Origin: Aquatica leii
Lineage: Eukaryota; Arthropoda; Insecta; Coleoptera; Lampyridae
DNA: 64,000 nucleotides
NCBI GenBank assembly: GCA_035610365.1
Contig: CM069432.1
Span: 242,944,104-243,008,103 of the forward strand
Direction: 5' to 3'
Shown here: in pieces, positions 11,160-22,857 of the stretch
How positions within the stretch are numbered: the first letter of the stretch is position 1
How the letters are laid out: each line of letters starts with the position of its first letter
Made by a program: the position numbers and the translations under genes
The notes under the pieces: generated by a model
Databases searched by the model: none
Seen by the model: only the letters and a program-made list of their open reading frames with translations
What the model was told of the DNA's origin: nothing

Positions 11160-11599
11160 AATCTTTTCTAGAACAAATTCATCAAGAGCAGGTTCGTGGC
11201 CGAAATAATCTAATTCCTTCTTAGTTTCTGCGCGACGCGCCAGCTGTTTTCTCCTTCATGACGACGCATTTCATTTGTGGAACATTAGTGGTAGAATGTT
11301 GCCCACACAGTTTTTTTCATATCTTCAGCTGAATCCGAGTTTCTTTTAATACTCTATCCATAATATGTGAGGTTTTTGATTAATTTATCGGTCAACTTGC
11401 CTGAGCCTTTGCCTCCAAATCCTTTGCTTTTTTTTACATCACGCAACCTAGTAAGTGTTCTCTTTTGTACACGGCCTATAGATTCTTTTTTTGTATAGTA
11501 AGTTCCGTCTCCAGATACACGAAAAAGCATTTCTTCATGTTCTGCTTTCACGTTTCCTTGTTTCTCTTCAGGCCAGGTATAAATGTTGTAAAAAAGCAT
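11160..11599 (-). pseudogene. Mutator-like transposase domain remnant
   Basis: The minus strand reads GRVQKRTLTRLRDVKKSKG and GKGSGKLTDKLIKNLTYYG, then, after a break near 11354, SDSAEDMKKTVWATFYH, a stop, and GENSW. This order (VQKR...LRxxKK, GKGKLTD, AxxxM, WATxYH, PxGxxSWC) is that of the arthropod proteins annotated as Mutator-like transposase domain proteins. From memory of that family it is a zinc-dependent element-encoded protein; the identification rests on these motifs only. Frame breaks and a lost cysteine motif show it is dead. Confidence 0.6.
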
Positions 11600-13585
11600 A
11601 ATAAGTAGAATTATTAAATCAATCAGACAATTTCGTGAATGAACAGAAACTACTTATCTAATGTAGTCCCAGTCCAAAATTACGCATCATAAACATGAGT
11701 CCACGGTTGATTTTGTAGGCCGTATTTACTAACAAACTGGAAGACACGCGACGTTACTCTTTACACTGACATGTAAGAACTAAATTAAATCCAAGTCCAC
11801 GTTCACAAATGCGGCTAAATTTGACATCCCCGTCACATACTTTTATTTATTTTAAATGAATAATAAAGTTTAAAATAGCGTTATTGTAACTAACGTCGAT
11901 GTCAACATCGTCCTTCAACTTTGCGGCCGAGGTGCTAGGAAAACAGGTTTCTTGTTCTAATTTGGTTGCATTATAAGTAAACTTTTCTTCCGTCGACGTC
12001 CTGAATACGTATTTTCGATCTTATTCCGTATATTTGGTATTTTCAAATATTTTGTTTTTAAACACGATCTTTACACAACGAGACACATAAATATTTAAGG
12101 AAGGTTAACTAAAAAAATTGATTTTAGTCCCTATTATATCGACAAAAGTTATTATCTTTGAGCGCGCGCCGAGCCCCTGTTTCTGCCTAAACTACGGTCG
12201 TCGCACGGTTCCATTCAACCCGTTGTCACTTCTTAAATATTTTCACTACCAAGAAATCCTTCTGCAGGCATAATCTACATACTTTGGGGATGTTTTTGAT
12301 GTTTTCATCGGTCTTAACCAGAATTTGCCCTTAATAGAAGTGAGTGTGTGGTGGAAACTACATTTAAAAATTTTGTATAAGTTAGTAGTACTTGTTAGTA
12401 ATAAATGTAGTACTAATATTCGATTTGTGATGTTTTTATTATCATTCATTTATAATAAATAATAATGTATGTAACTCTTGTTGAAAATATCCACAACATA
12501 ACTTATCGTTATTTTATGCTCACTTTCCACGCTAGTTACAAATTAATATAGTGCGATCTATGAGTTTTCGCTGAGAAAATTGTATTGCAACAAAGTTTGC
12601 TTTATATTGCTGAATTTTTTTAGTAATATTTTTAACTTTACTAATGGTGACGTTACAATTTGCCGTTACCAATACTAGCCACGGGTAGCTGTTTATTGTC
12701 TGCAATTTTTACATAAGCAATACTGCTATCTATGCTTAGGTTAAAAAATAGTCTCTTTATCCTGTCAATACAGAAAAGTGACACATCAAAAATATATGTC
12801 GACTCTGATTATTTCTTCTTTTTCATATCTAACTTTTTCCTGTACTTTTTCTATATGACAATACTTGCATTTTGTTTTCTTTTTCAGGTTTTCAATATTT
12901 TTTCCCATCCCTTACCGGATGTTTCTTGCCATTTTTACTTTTGCAAGAAAAAAAATATATTCTTGTTTGGAACAATTTTAGCCTTTGTCTTTTTCTGTGG
13001 AGAGACTATATTCTCAAGGTATTGTAAACGGAGAAAACCGTGGTGTAAACTACTTAGTAACTTGAATATAATTCGTAAGTTTTTATTTGTAACATAACAA
13101 TTTTTAATTCGTTTGGTCACACTTTTATTTTTTATTTAATATTATTAAATATTCTGCCAAGTAGGTTGCTTTACAATTTTTCTTGTGAGACTACAATAGA
13201 GATCTTATTTATTCCACATCTTCTCTGGCGTATAACAATTTATCAAGGTTACATGTAGTTCTTTGTCAATAAAAGTCATTAATATGATTGCTTGTCGGCA
13301 ACTACTGTTTGTTAATTTTTTGGTCAAAAAAATTTATTAAGTGTCATTGTTGTACTCTCTACAAACTTGTGATTTCAATCAACACTTTCTGAGTAAATTT
13401 TTAATGTTAACCTTTGTATGACTTTAGTTTAGTGGTTCTTAATATTTTAGTACCATTTGACAAAATTTTTGTTTTGCCACTAATCTCCAAGTGTTTAGAG
13501 GTAATATACAAACAACACATGCATATATTTGTTCAAAACCAAGAGTATTTTAATATTTTTTAGAAAAATTTTACATTACAGAGGT
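11600..13585. other. No supported gene
   Basis: Open frames at 12246-12449 (minus) and 12732-13097 (plus) consist largely of Phe, Leu, Ile and Lys runs expected from AT-rich DNA and have no recognisable domain. No terminal repeats were identified. Confidence 0.5.
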
Positions 13586-15690
13586 AGGGGAGACTGGGGC
13601 ACAGTGGACCATTTTTTACATTTAAATTTTTACTTTAAAAACTATACAAGATTAACCTGATTTCTCAGTACCTGATGAATATTTACAGTTTTTGCTACGA
13701 TGTAACTATAACACAACTCTCGTTAATTAAAATAGTTTGAGTAAAAAAAATATTACAGTCGACCATATGTCGGGGCACAGTGGCCCTTGCGTTAAGTAAT
13801 GTAAACAGAACTTGATTTGTTTTTTTATTAGAACCTATTAGAACACTTGTGATCATTATCCCATATTGTAATGGGAAAGATCTATGTCAAAATGAAAAAT
13901 ATTTTGAGTTCTTGCCGTGCCATCTGATTGAAGCGGATTGGGTAGATGATAGATCATATTTTTTTCTTCCACGATTGACTCATCTGGAACGGAGGGAAAT
14001 ACAAAACTGTCTTGAGCTCTTCTTAGAAAGCTGACTTGAAACTCATTATTGAGCAATGTAGCGAAAACCTTTACAACAAAATATTTGACACTTTTCTTGT
14101 TTTCAAACTTCACCAGGGCGAAACTGTTTACTTGAAGATCAGACAAGTCGAGGTAGTTGCGATGCAAGTCAATTTGTTCCTCTTCCTCGGGATCATCGTC
14201 GATATCATCCTCCGAATCTACCAAGCTAAGACTTCCTTCACTTTCATCACTGCTGCTCTCAATTTTGTTCTTCTTCTGCTCTGCCGGAAATTTATCAGAA
14301 TCTTTCATCAACTTTCTTTTAACGTTGGCCACTTCAGCCTCATTTCTCTGATTAAATTCTTCCTCTATTGTCTTCAACACAGGCTTGTCTGTTGAAATAG
14401 CACTTTTCTTTTCTTTTTCTTGGCTTTCTTGCCGACTTTGAAGTCCCGGAAGATTTTGGACTGGGTCGAAGCATGGCAGGTGTAAGAACGATGTGTGGTT
14501 CCACCTGTGTTGGCTCAGGTTCAGAGGTGACTTTTCTTAAAGATTTCTGACTGGTGTTTGAGGGAGGCGTGACTTCTCGGAAATTTGCTTGATCGACGTC
14601 TGCTACCGCAGTACGTACTCAGGAGTTTTCATGGCTACAACCGGCTACAACTCCAAGATGAAAATTCATGTTCACATCAGTGACACTCGCAGCCATGAAT
14701 TCATCCTCTGAAAATATGTCACGGTTGAATGGGTAAATTCCGGTAATCCTGAATCCGGAAATGATGTTCTTTGGAGTAGCTGCTTGTGGATAATATTTTC
14801 CCAACATCTCTGCAATATCATATATGGTGATTGGACCTCCGGGTTTACCCACTAATTCTGCTCGGCAGGCATTATTGTAATAGGTTTTTAAAGGACTATA
14901 GAAAGATCGGTCTAAAGGCTGCAGACGGTAACTAGTATGTGGGGGCAATGTTAATAAAATAACGTTATTTTCCTTTGCTAACTTTACAGCGCTATATGAG
15001 ACATGACTCTCGTGATTGTCTATGATGAGAAGCACTGGTGTTTGCTCAGTCGGTTTAGCAAATCTTATAAAATGCTTCAGCCAGTCGACAAGTATTACAT
15101 TTGTTATCCATCCCGATGAATTAGCACAGCCCATAGTACCAGGTGGAGCTACCTTGATCATGTGTAGCTGAAATTTCACGCGGGGGAAAACCATCATCGG
15201 TGGAATCGAATTTCCAAGAGCATTAATAGCACAACAAACTGTTACCTCGTTCTGCGGATGTGATTTAGCCAACTTGTTTGGTACCTTTTGGAGCTACAAT
15301 TTTGACAGGTTTTTGGACAGTTGTGAGCCCAGTTTCGTCAACGTTGTAAATGTGTTTAAGGCCCAAATTATATTTGTCATAAACTTTCTCAAGGTTGTCA
15401 AAAAAAGCGATCACCACAATTTTGTTAAAGCCTATGGCCCTGGCCAAAGAGGTTGCTTCGGGCATCCTCAAAGATATACCTTGATTCGGACCAGCTATTG
15501 GGAATTTTCTTATGATTAGCTTTAGTAAATTTGTAAGCAATTTTTCTAGCCTCGATCGGTGGTAATCCATGATGCAAATGAGCGCAGGATTGTAAATAAT
15601 CAGCGAGCATTTGTTCTTCTTCGCGCGTGAAAATCTATCGCGCATTATATTTGGGAGACATTTTTGGTACGTTTGGTACGTAAGTTTTAA
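13586..15690 (-). mobile_element. pogo-group (Jerky/Tigger-like) DNA transposon inserted in copia
   Basis: The minus-strand transposase frame from 15661 to 13856 is followed downstream by GGGGAGACTGGGGCACAGTGG (at about 13586-13606; last base outside the core motif) and a second GGGGCACAGTGG at about 13773, likely the 3' terminal and subterminal repeats. At the other side the copia frame (SGFILKL) stops directly before tandem ACGTACCAA words and the transposase start. The matching 5' terminal repeat was not seen, so that border is approximate. Confidence 0.7.
13856..15661 (-). pseudogene. pogo-group transposase (HTH plus DDE_1)
   Basis: The start at 15661 gives MSPKYNAR, a stop, then [17 protein letters not shown] and [14 protein letters not shown], the psq-type helix-turn-helix N-terminus. 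A CENPB-like part follows with [31 protein letters not shown] and [10 protein letters not shown] mark the first catalytic Asp. After a one-base frameshift at about 15270 come VTVCCAINALGN, LLIIDNHESHVS (second acidic site), LLTLPPHTSYRLQPLDRSFY and FRITGIYPFNRDIF (DDE_1, 15272-14619). The 14380-13856 frame is the acidic linker and C-terminal domain (FALVKFENKKSVKYFVVKV). The stop and frameshifts make it a pseudogene, but nearly the whole protein is present. Confidence 0.87.
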
Positions 15691-17364
15691 AATAAAGCCG
15701 CTAACACTTTTTCTGTCATTAACGTTATAAGCAAAATCAGAGTGAACAAAAGCATGAATGTTCAAATCCAACTTACAAGTTTTCGTAAATTTTAACACAT
15801 AATTTTGAGTTTTCTTTAAATATCTCAGTACATTTTTCAGATGTTTCCAATGATTTACACTAAAACAATTTTGTAACTGACTGAAATAAATGATCGTAAA
15901 ACACAAATCAGGTCTACTTCCTAACATTATGTACATTAATGAGCCTACAAGTTGTTTATAAGGTACATCAAGAATATAATCTTTTTCAATCAATAAATTT
16001 ATAACTTAGGTTGTATTAGGATATCTAACAGTTTACAACTATTCATATTAAATTGCTTTAGAACCTTTCTAATTAAATTTTTTTAAGAAACTAACATAGT
16101 GTTCCCTACTTTTTCTATTCCAATACCTAAAAATACAATTTTATTTATAGGATTAGTAAGATCTTTCATTTTAAATTCTGAGGAAAGTTGTTTCTTAATT
16201 TCAATAACATGATTTATACAGTTAGAAATTATAATTAAATCATCAACCCAAATTAGTAAATAGATATTTGACTTAGTATATAAACATGGATCTACAGGAG
16301 ACCCTTTAAAGTTTTTATTAACTAATGAAATATGTAAACGATCATACCAGCTTTTGGACTTTGTCTTAGACCATAAAGAGCCTTCTAAAGTTTACAGACG
16401 TTTCCTGGTTGATCTATTTTCAATCCATAAGGAGGAACGCTGACTTGACATCCATTTGATGGATTTCTGAATTCATTTCGAGAGCTAAAACTAGTAAAAC
16501 TCTTAGAATACTCATCCTGGCGACTGGAGTATAAATGTCCTCTTCTAGTGATATTTCTTGTTTATAGCCTCTTGCCAATAATCTTGTTTTTTTCACAATC
16601 TTCCCTTGTACTTCTTTTTGAGTAAACACGCATTTCAAATCTATGAAGTTCGTTTCGGCGGGGGTTTCAACTAATTCCCAAGTATTACTTTCTTTTAAAG
16701 AATTCAATTCATATTTAATTGCATTTTGCCAATTTTCGTCATTTTCAGCTTCTTTATAATTTTGTGGTACTTCAGAGATCACATTTTCCATTTGAAACAG
16801 TCGCCATTAAATTTTCTTCAAATTCATTGCTAGTATCATACTCTTGTAAGTATTTTGGTGTTTTCTTTAATCTTGAACTTTTCCTTGTCTCTTCTTTATT
16901 TTCTTTGGCGTTTTCTTTCGTTTCTGTTTCTCTTTTTACTTCTTGCACAATTTCTTCTTTTTCAAATTCTTTATTTTTATTGTCGCTTATACCAATTGTT
17001 ACGTCTTCTTTAGTTCCTTTCTCATCAAATACTATGTTTTTTCCGTGAACAATTTTCTTGTTTTTGGGATTCCATAATCGGTAACCGTTTTCTGAGTAGC
17101 CCACCATTATTAGTTTTTCACTTTTAGGATCTAATTTTGAAAATCTATCTTCCTTAGGTATCAAGTTATATGCTGAACATCCAGATAGTTTAATTTTGTT
17201 AAAATCAGGCTTTCGATCATTGCATATTTCCGCAGGGGTTGTTCCTTTTTGTAATACACTTGTTTCTGTTCTTTTAATCATCAGATATGCAACCACTCGA
17301 ACTGGCTCTCCCCATAGTGTTTCATTTAAGTTAGAATCAAAGATAAGACATCTCGCAGTCTATA
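15691..17364 (-). pseudogene. copia pol: integrase C-terminus, reverse transcriptase, RNase H
   Basis: The block begins ARCLIFDSNLNETLWGEPV (integrase, 17364-17300), then LPKE-like chromatodomain-free linker with GYRLWNPKNKKIVHGKNIVF. Reverse transcriptase follows: NAIKYELNSLKESNTWELV, DLKCVFTQKE, LLARGYKQ, QMDVKSAFL (16791-16420). After a frameshift come KALYGLRQSPKA, LLIWVDDLIII (the catalytic VDD, about 16230) and LGIGIEK. RNase H follows with [19 protein letters not shown] and [15 protein letters not shown] (15993-15691). Several stops and frameshifts interrupt it. Confidence 0.85.
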
Positions 17365-18632
17365 CCCAGTCAACACAAAATTGATAATGTTTAGTAACAG
17401 TTTCAAAACAAAAAATTTATGATTCACTCTTGTTTCAAACATAAAAGAAACCTAACTGCAATAAAATAGCTATAAGTCCATCGCTGTTTCACTTATTTGA
17501 ATCAGTATAGTTTCGGTATTTTAAATTCAAATCTGTTGCAAACTAAATGTTGCATTCGGTTTACGTTTTAAAAGCTTCGTTCTTGAACTGATACTAAATG
17601 ATCGATACATGTATGATTTTTTTGTTTCAATAATGAACTAAAACAATTCTTTCAATAATATAATTATACATTTTCGAATGCACTTTTCAAATTTTATTGC
17701 ACAATAAATATTTTTAAATACAATATCACATTGAGTTTTTTACATATTGCAACTTTCCTAGATGTGGTCTTTTCACGGAAGCCTCGAAAACTGCATCAGG
17801 ATAGCAACTTTTAACCGCATCTGTAACATAGAAATAAATATTTCATTTATATACATACATAATCATATAGTTACACAAAATTAATTACATTTTTTTAATC
17901 AAAAACAACACAAACTTAATATAAATATCACTTTAGCAATCATTAGAAAGTTATAAAAACACTATGAATACCTTTAGCTGTACATAATCGTATAGAAAAC
18001 TTGAAGAATTGAACTGTAATTATAAATCATCAGATTTACGCAATAATCTACCTTAACGCAACCATGTGTGTTAATTTACATTTTTTTATACAAATTAAAA
18101 CATGATACATAAAGAACAGAAATGATAATAATATCGATTACATTTATGGATTATAATAAGATGTTTCGACTTACCGTTTATTGTTCCATTTCGTAATTGT
18201 ACACACAGCATCACTTATCAAACTGCAACCGAACAAGTGAAAAGATATCAATTTGCAGCGCAAGCGTTGACGACAGTAATCAAAAGTATAGCAACGACTA
18301 ATGCTGACTAATGACAAAGTATTCGATTTTCCTAGAACGATTCCACTGTTTTGAAAATAATTCAATCTTATTTAATCGATCTTTAACCAATTCTAGTTAT
18401 TCAAAAAATATTCGGTTTTAATAAATCAGTTTTTAGACGGTTGCTGATTATGGGAAAAGAATTGCAAGTACTGAAACGGTTTAAAACTGATTGTGAAAAA
18501 TCGAAACTCTTTCAATTTATTCACTGTCAGTTACATGTAAATGATATAAAAATGGAACTAACACGAAACAACGTAATGAAACAATTGTTTTAATTTTGTG
18601 ACTGTAACAGTTTCAATCCGTGTTTACTGGGT
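17365..18632. mobile_element. Unclassified DNA element with ACCCAGT terminal inverted repeats
   Basis: The left end ACCCAGTCAACACAAAATTGA matches the right end read on the minus strand, ACCCAGTAAACACGGATTGA, over about 20 bp with few differences. The element is 1,268 bp and splits the copia integrase. Flanks read CTAT on the left and CCAT on the right, an imperfect candidate for a 4-bp duplication. About 50 copia codons are missing across the insertion, so a deletion accompanied or followed it. The only coding candidate is a small two-exon minus-strand frame (17726-18211). Confidence 0.7.
17726..18211 (-). CDS. Hypothetical two-exon 43-residue frame inside the ACCCAGT element
   Basis: Exon 1 (18211-18175) starts with ATG and reads MLCVQLRNGTIN. 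It ends at a consensus donor, ACG then GTAAGT. Exon 2 (17820-17726) follows an acceptor TTTCTATGTTACAG and reads on in frame as DAVKSCYPDAVFEASVKRPH, continuing through LGKLQYVKNSM to a stop. The codon split across the intron (G + AT) joins without frame loss. No family was recognised. It may be the start of a transposase, a captured host exon, or chance; the splice signals on both sides are what make it worth listing. Confidence 0.35.
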
Positions 18633-19342
18633 CCATTGTCACGCCGTATTCTCTCAATTTTTGTTCCAACTTTTGCAGTAACCAGAATTAAATGTTCTTA
18701 AAACCTTTCAAATACTTAACTTTCTCTTTTTATTAAATATTACATGCAAAAATAAGAAAAATGAACAATAAAACTCATGAAATAGCTATAACCATCATGC
18801 GTTGTGGGATTTATTAGTCCACATACAACAGTAGATATTGCTTCTAAAATTCTTTTTGGCTTTTTATCCTTGGGTAGTCGTACAAAGGGCTGTCTAGTTT
18901 GTTTGGCTTTTAAACATACTTCACAAATTCTATTTATGGGATATTTTGATAAGTGACCCATTTTACGACGTAGTGATGTAGTTTCTTCTTGCACCATACA
19001 TGCCAATTCAGTTTGTCGAAGTTTCATTGTAATCGTATAAAGATTTTCAGTTAGTTTTTCTCTCACTATTTCTTGATTACCTTTCCTAATTATTACTTTA
19101 TTTTGTCTAAATGAAATTTCACAACTAGCTTCTTCTAATTTTCTTACAGACATTAAATTACAGAATAAGACTTCATATACCCAAATATTTTTAATAATAA
19201 TTTTTTTTCCATTTCCTGTTTGCACTTCTATTTGTCCTTGTTTATAAGCTTTGATAGTAGAAGCCATTTTTGTACGTTCACTAAATTTGGTTGGAAAACG
19301 TGCCGCTGAGGTAGTCAAGAAGCAGTCATTCTTTTTGGGTTT
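18633..19342 (-). pseudogene. copia pol: GAG-pre-integrase and integrase N-terminus
   Basis: The frame reads NCFLTTSAARFP near the protease/pre-integrase border, VWVYEVLFCNLMSVRKL-type region (IWVYEVLFCNLMSVRKLEE), then the GAG-pre-integrase zinc-binding part with MGHLSKYPI and ICEVCLKAKQTRQPF (HHCC). Integrase begins ILEAISTVVCGLINPTTHDG, YSYFMSFIVHFSYFC, then after a stop VFERFKEHL-like sequence and RIRRDNG at the insertion border. The first integrase Asp (usually STDVCGPI) is replaced by Val in this copy. Confidence 0.82.
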
Positions 19343-19345
19343 GTT

Positions 19346-20264
19346 GAAAGTCTATATACTTTTTTTTCTGTTTCTACTTATCGATCGGGACTCCTTTCTA
19401 TTGCATTATGTGCTGGCGACACTCATAATAAGTCCCATTGGCCTTTTGTGAAAAAACTGTTAGATACCAAATGGTCTGCTAGAGCAGATGCAACCAAAGC
19501 ACTTTTACACAGCTTTTCTGCAATAAAAAAAGTTTTATGTGATACCTCAGATAACACTAACCAGAAAGCAGAATGTCGTCAACAGACTCATTGTCTACTT
19601 TCAACTATGATGCAATTGGAAACAGGAATTATGATAATTTTCTGGGATAAAGTATTATTGCGTTTTAAATGACCAGTGCCTCTTTACAATCTTCTGGTCA
19701 CGATTTAATTGCCGCTTGTGTACTCTATGAATCCCTGAGGGGGTATATTCAGGCTATATGGTCAATTTTTTTTGACATAGAAGTTAAGAAATTTACCGAA
19801 TGTAAAAATTATCAAGAACAGACTTGAAAGAAACGCAAAAGAAATAGCGAATACTTTAGTGGTTCTAACGCGCTTGATCCACTTGTTGAATCTTAATCGC
19901 ATTTGCAACACTTTCAAATTCGAATATTTCTTATTATTATTGATAGTTTATTTTCTGCGTTGTCAAAATGTCAAAAAGCTTATCAAAATTTGAATGATGT
20001 ATTCGGATTTCTTTGTCAGTTGTGTCATTGACAACTGAAGAAGTTCCAACAAGATCATTAAGTCTTATTAAATCATATCCGGAAGATCTGAAAGAAAACC
20101 TTGGTGAAGAATTAATTCAGTTTAGAGCACTGTTAAAATCTCGCATCTCATATAAGCACTACCTTGTAGAACTACAGTTTTATCGATTGATAATTAACAA
20201 TTATTTGGAACCTTGTTTTCCAAACGTAAAAATTGGCTTGCGCATCTATTTGTCTTTATAGTAA
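19346..20264 (+). pseudogene. hAT-superfamily (ZMYM1-like) transposase remnant
   Basis: From 19346 one frame reads YTFFSVSTYRSGLL, then KKLLDTKWSARADATKALLH, QTHCLLSTMMQLETGIM and WDKVLLRF, which is the ZMYM1-like hAT signature (TRWSARADAT, LxxLET). After frame breaks the end at 20013-20261 reads SLTTEEVPTRSLSLIKSYPEDL and FPNVKIGLRIYLSL, corresponding to the C-terminal hAT region (FPNVEIALRIYL). The dimerisation end is missing. It abuts copia on the left and the 28S fragment on the right. Confidence 0.75.
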
Positions 20265-20289
20265 TTACTTTATCAAAAATGAACTAAGA

Positions 20290-20834
20290 AGTACTATGGG
20301 ACAATGAAGACACAATCTTTTTCATAACTCGAATCGGATCGCGACCGAGTATAGTTGCGATTTTCGAAGACGCGCGCAGAGACGAGCCCGCCGACGAACC
20401 GGGACGACGACAACGACCACTACGACATGACCGCACACGACGCCGTGCCGCCAAGCGCGAGCCGAAGCCGCTCCCTGAACGCGACGACTCCATCTGCGCG
20501 ATCGGCTACTAATCGCGCGGGGTGCGCTTGATGCGAGAACGTCGTGACTACCGCGCGCCGCGTGGTTAGCGGACGGCGTCGCACGCGCTCCGCGTGATCG
20601 AGTAAGTAAGGAAACTACGAGAGTATAGGTATCTCATTGGCGACTTGGGGGGGCGGGGCGAACGCCCGAGGCGTCCAGCCGCACGGTCCCGTCTCCCACC
20701 TATGCTGCACCTCTCGTGTCTCCTTACAGTGCCAAACTAGAGTCAAGTTCAACAGGGTCTTCTTTCTGCGGTAATTTTTCCAAGCTCGTTCCCTTGACTG
20801 TGGTTTCGCTAGATAGTAGGTAGGGACAGGTTGA

Positions 20835-20890
<56 letters not shown>
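20290..20890 (-). rRNA. Dispersed 28S rRNA gene fragment, downstream of the R2 site
   Basis: Read on the minus strand from 20890: TAGCCAAATGCCTCGTCATC, then CTAATTAGTGACGCGCATGA, ACTATCTAGCGAAACCACAG, GAAGACCCTGTTGAACTTGA and TGGCACTGTAAGGAGACACG. These are conserved 28S rRNA words immediately 3' of the R2 insertion site. It continues through a GC-rich expansion segment and TTTCCTTACTTACTCGATCA to about 20290. The GC content contrasts sharply with the surroundings. Several changes from the conserved 28S sequence show this is a pseudogene fragment, not part of an rDNA array. The far border is approximate. Confidence 0.92.
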
Positions 20891-22780
20891 TTCAAATACT
20901 TTATTCGTTCAAATAAGTACATTGCGGCTTGAGGTGGTACCCGGCCGTCGGGTATGATCATACTAGCATGTATGAATGAATGTAAACTTAAGTACAAGTT
21001 GCTAAATAGACAAGATATCTAAGCTAAACGATAATACATGCAAGATGAAATAAATATACAAACTTGAAAACTAACTACATATCAAGAAAAAGCACAAGTT
21101 AGCTACACTAATACAGTTAAGCGTTAGTACAGTAAATGTACACTAAAATATGCGGTACATGGTACATGTGGTAAACTACAGAAAGGGTAAAATGCACATG
21201 CCAGGTTCGGAGCTAAGGGGTTAATAATAGACAAGGACACTGACTCCTAGTAGAAAGTTAGAGGAAAATGGTAAGATACTTGGAAATGCGCCAGCAGGGT
21301 AGTGAAGATGGGATTGTGTATAGAGTGGGAGGAAATGGGCGTAGTAGCCTGGGTAGCGTATGGATGTTAGCAAAATACTAAAACTACTAAAGCGACAAGC
21401 GGTTTACTAATGGCTTAACACACGCACGCTTTCAAACCCCGGCTATGAATCGACGGTGGAGCGTTGAACCCCAGCGGAGGACGGCGGAAACCGCGTTGCT
21501 AGCTAGGTGTCGTGGTAGGTCCAGGGCCTGGACGGTTGGGAGATTGGAGCGTGGCCACACACCTCGGGCACCCACGATCAGAGGCAGGAAGGTTATTTTA
21601 TGGTTGGGCCAACGGCGAGATATCGACTCCACCTTCTGGCAACCGCCTCGGCAGAGACGGGCTTCCTTCGGATTAGAAGGTAAGGCGGCAGTCGGCAGGT
21701 TTGCGGTTCTCAGCTGCACAGCACGGACGAAATCGGAGGGCGTCCAAAATCTTGGCGGATGGAGGAGACAATGGCGGCTGGCTGGATGTTCACAAGCTTG
21801 CTCGAGGCCTGCGCTAAAGGGCCGCAGAGAGAGTTGCTCGCGCCAGTAAGCAGAGGGGGGGCCTCCGTCGGTTAGTTTAAATATTCGAGTCAAGAGTTTA
21901 GTATTTGGTCCCATGCTGTTGAATAAGTCGCGAGAAAGTGAATCCAGGGCTTGTAGGTTATTTAAGCGGCGAAGAAAGATATACGGTATAACTCGTCGAA
22001 GTTGAGGGAGGTTGAGCTGGCATATAGGAATTGATCGCCGGTGTGGATGTTTAGCCCGAGGATCTTCTTCACCGTTTTCTTAATCAATCTGTCAGCTTCG
22101 TAAAGGATAGCGCCGGTGATGGAGGGAGTTTGAAAACCGTACAGAAGCACCAGATAGCTGCGCAAGATGGTGTAGCGCTGGAATGGCTTAAGTGGTGATT
22201 TCGAAAGAGCTGACGACCATTGGTTAAGGCTGAGTAGGGTTGGCTTGACGACTCCACTCGAAGCGACCTAAAACCCGAGATTTCGGAAGATTTATAGTTC
22301 CGATAGCCGGGATTCAGGTTCTCCCGATTTTAAAAACAGGCTTCGTTCGGGCGACTGACTTCCCCTGGATGGTTGATGCACAGATGGACGCGCATTTGGT
22401 GGTGTTGATCTGCATGCCCCATTGCTGCAGGTAGCGCTGGACCAAATCCAGGGTTCCGGGTAAGGTAGACTCCCGGTCGTCGAGGAGGATTAAGTCGTCC
22501 GCGAAGGCTAGTGCGGACACGCGCGTAGTGTTGGTGATGTAGCCTCCTGATGTTTTGGCGTTCAGAACGGTTAACAACTCATCCATAACGAAGTCAAACA
22601 GGAAGGGACTGAGTGGGTCTCCCTGTCGAACCCCGTTACGGATGGAAACGGGATCGGAGATTTCCCGACCGACTTGGATTGTCGTGGTAGCTGAAGTCAG
22701 GGATTCCATGATGTATTGAACTAGGGAATCGTGCAGCTGATGGCGCTGGAGAGCGAGTTCTATGGCTCGGTGGGAAACGG
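20891..22780 (-). mobile_element. R2 non-LTR retrotransposon, copy 1, at the canonical 28S site
   Basis: The 3' end joins TAGCCAAATGCC of 28S, exactly where R2 elements insert. The 5' end at about 22780 joins 28S sequence ending GGCGGGAGTAGTTATGA, so the copy is 5'-truncated within the reverse transcriptase and about 10 bp of target (TCTCTTAAGG in a complete gene) is missing at the 5' junction, as is common for R2. The 3' untranslated region is 20891-21431. An internal deletion removes most of the endonuclease. Confidence 0.9.
21432..22780 (-). pseudogene. R2 protein: partial reverse transcriptase and C-terminus
   Basis: Starts inside the reverse transcriptase (SHRAIELALQRHQLHDSL), with RNGVRQGDPLSPFLFDF, LAFADDLILLDDRESTL (catalytic FADD) and the thumb region to about 22314. 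A frameshifted part has RSYLVLLYGFQTPSITGA and LNIHTGDQFLYAS (22165-21962). The last frame (21914-21432) has ASRHCLLHPPRFWTPSDFV and RGGCQKVESIS, then jumps to LIVGARGVWPRSN and VLRWGSTLHRRFIAGV before the stop. The jump deletes the rest of the CCHC knuckle and the PD-(D/E)xK endonuclease core. Closely similar to the copy at 38-41 kb. Confidence 0.88.
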
Positions 22781-22787
22781 TCATAAC

Positions 22788-22819
<32 letters not shown>

Positions 22820-22820
22820 C

Positions 22821-22857
<37 letters not shown>

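Larger units (their letters stand above)
15691..19345 (-). mobile_element. Ty1/copia LTR retrotransposon, broken by two insertions
   Basis: Copia protein motifs occur on the minus strand in the right order in two blocks, 19342-18633 (GAG-pre-integrase and integrase start) and 17364-15691 (integrase end, reverse transcriptase, RNase H). They are separated by the ACCCAGT-ended element at 17365-18632 and bounded on the 3' side by the pogo-like transposon. No LTR, gag or primer-binding site was found. The copy is truncated at both ends. Confidence 0.82.

Noticed and set aside
12732-13097. 121-codon plus-strand frame rich in Phe and Leu
   Set aside because: Poly-T driven composition, no domain, no conserved start or splice signals; looks like a membrane protein only because of AT-rich codons.
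13580-13790. Repeated GGGGCACAGTGG as a CRISPR-like or satellite repeat
   Set aside because: Only two copies, positioned as terminal and subterminal repeats of the pogo-like element.
20284-20493. Arg/Ser-rich minus-strand frame of 69 codons
   Set aside because: It lies in the GC-rich expansion segment of the 28S rRNA fragment; the open frame is a composition effect.
20809-20997. Minus-strand frame of 62 codons
   Set aside because: It is translated 28S rRNA across the R2 junction (CTAATTAGTGACGCGCATGA).
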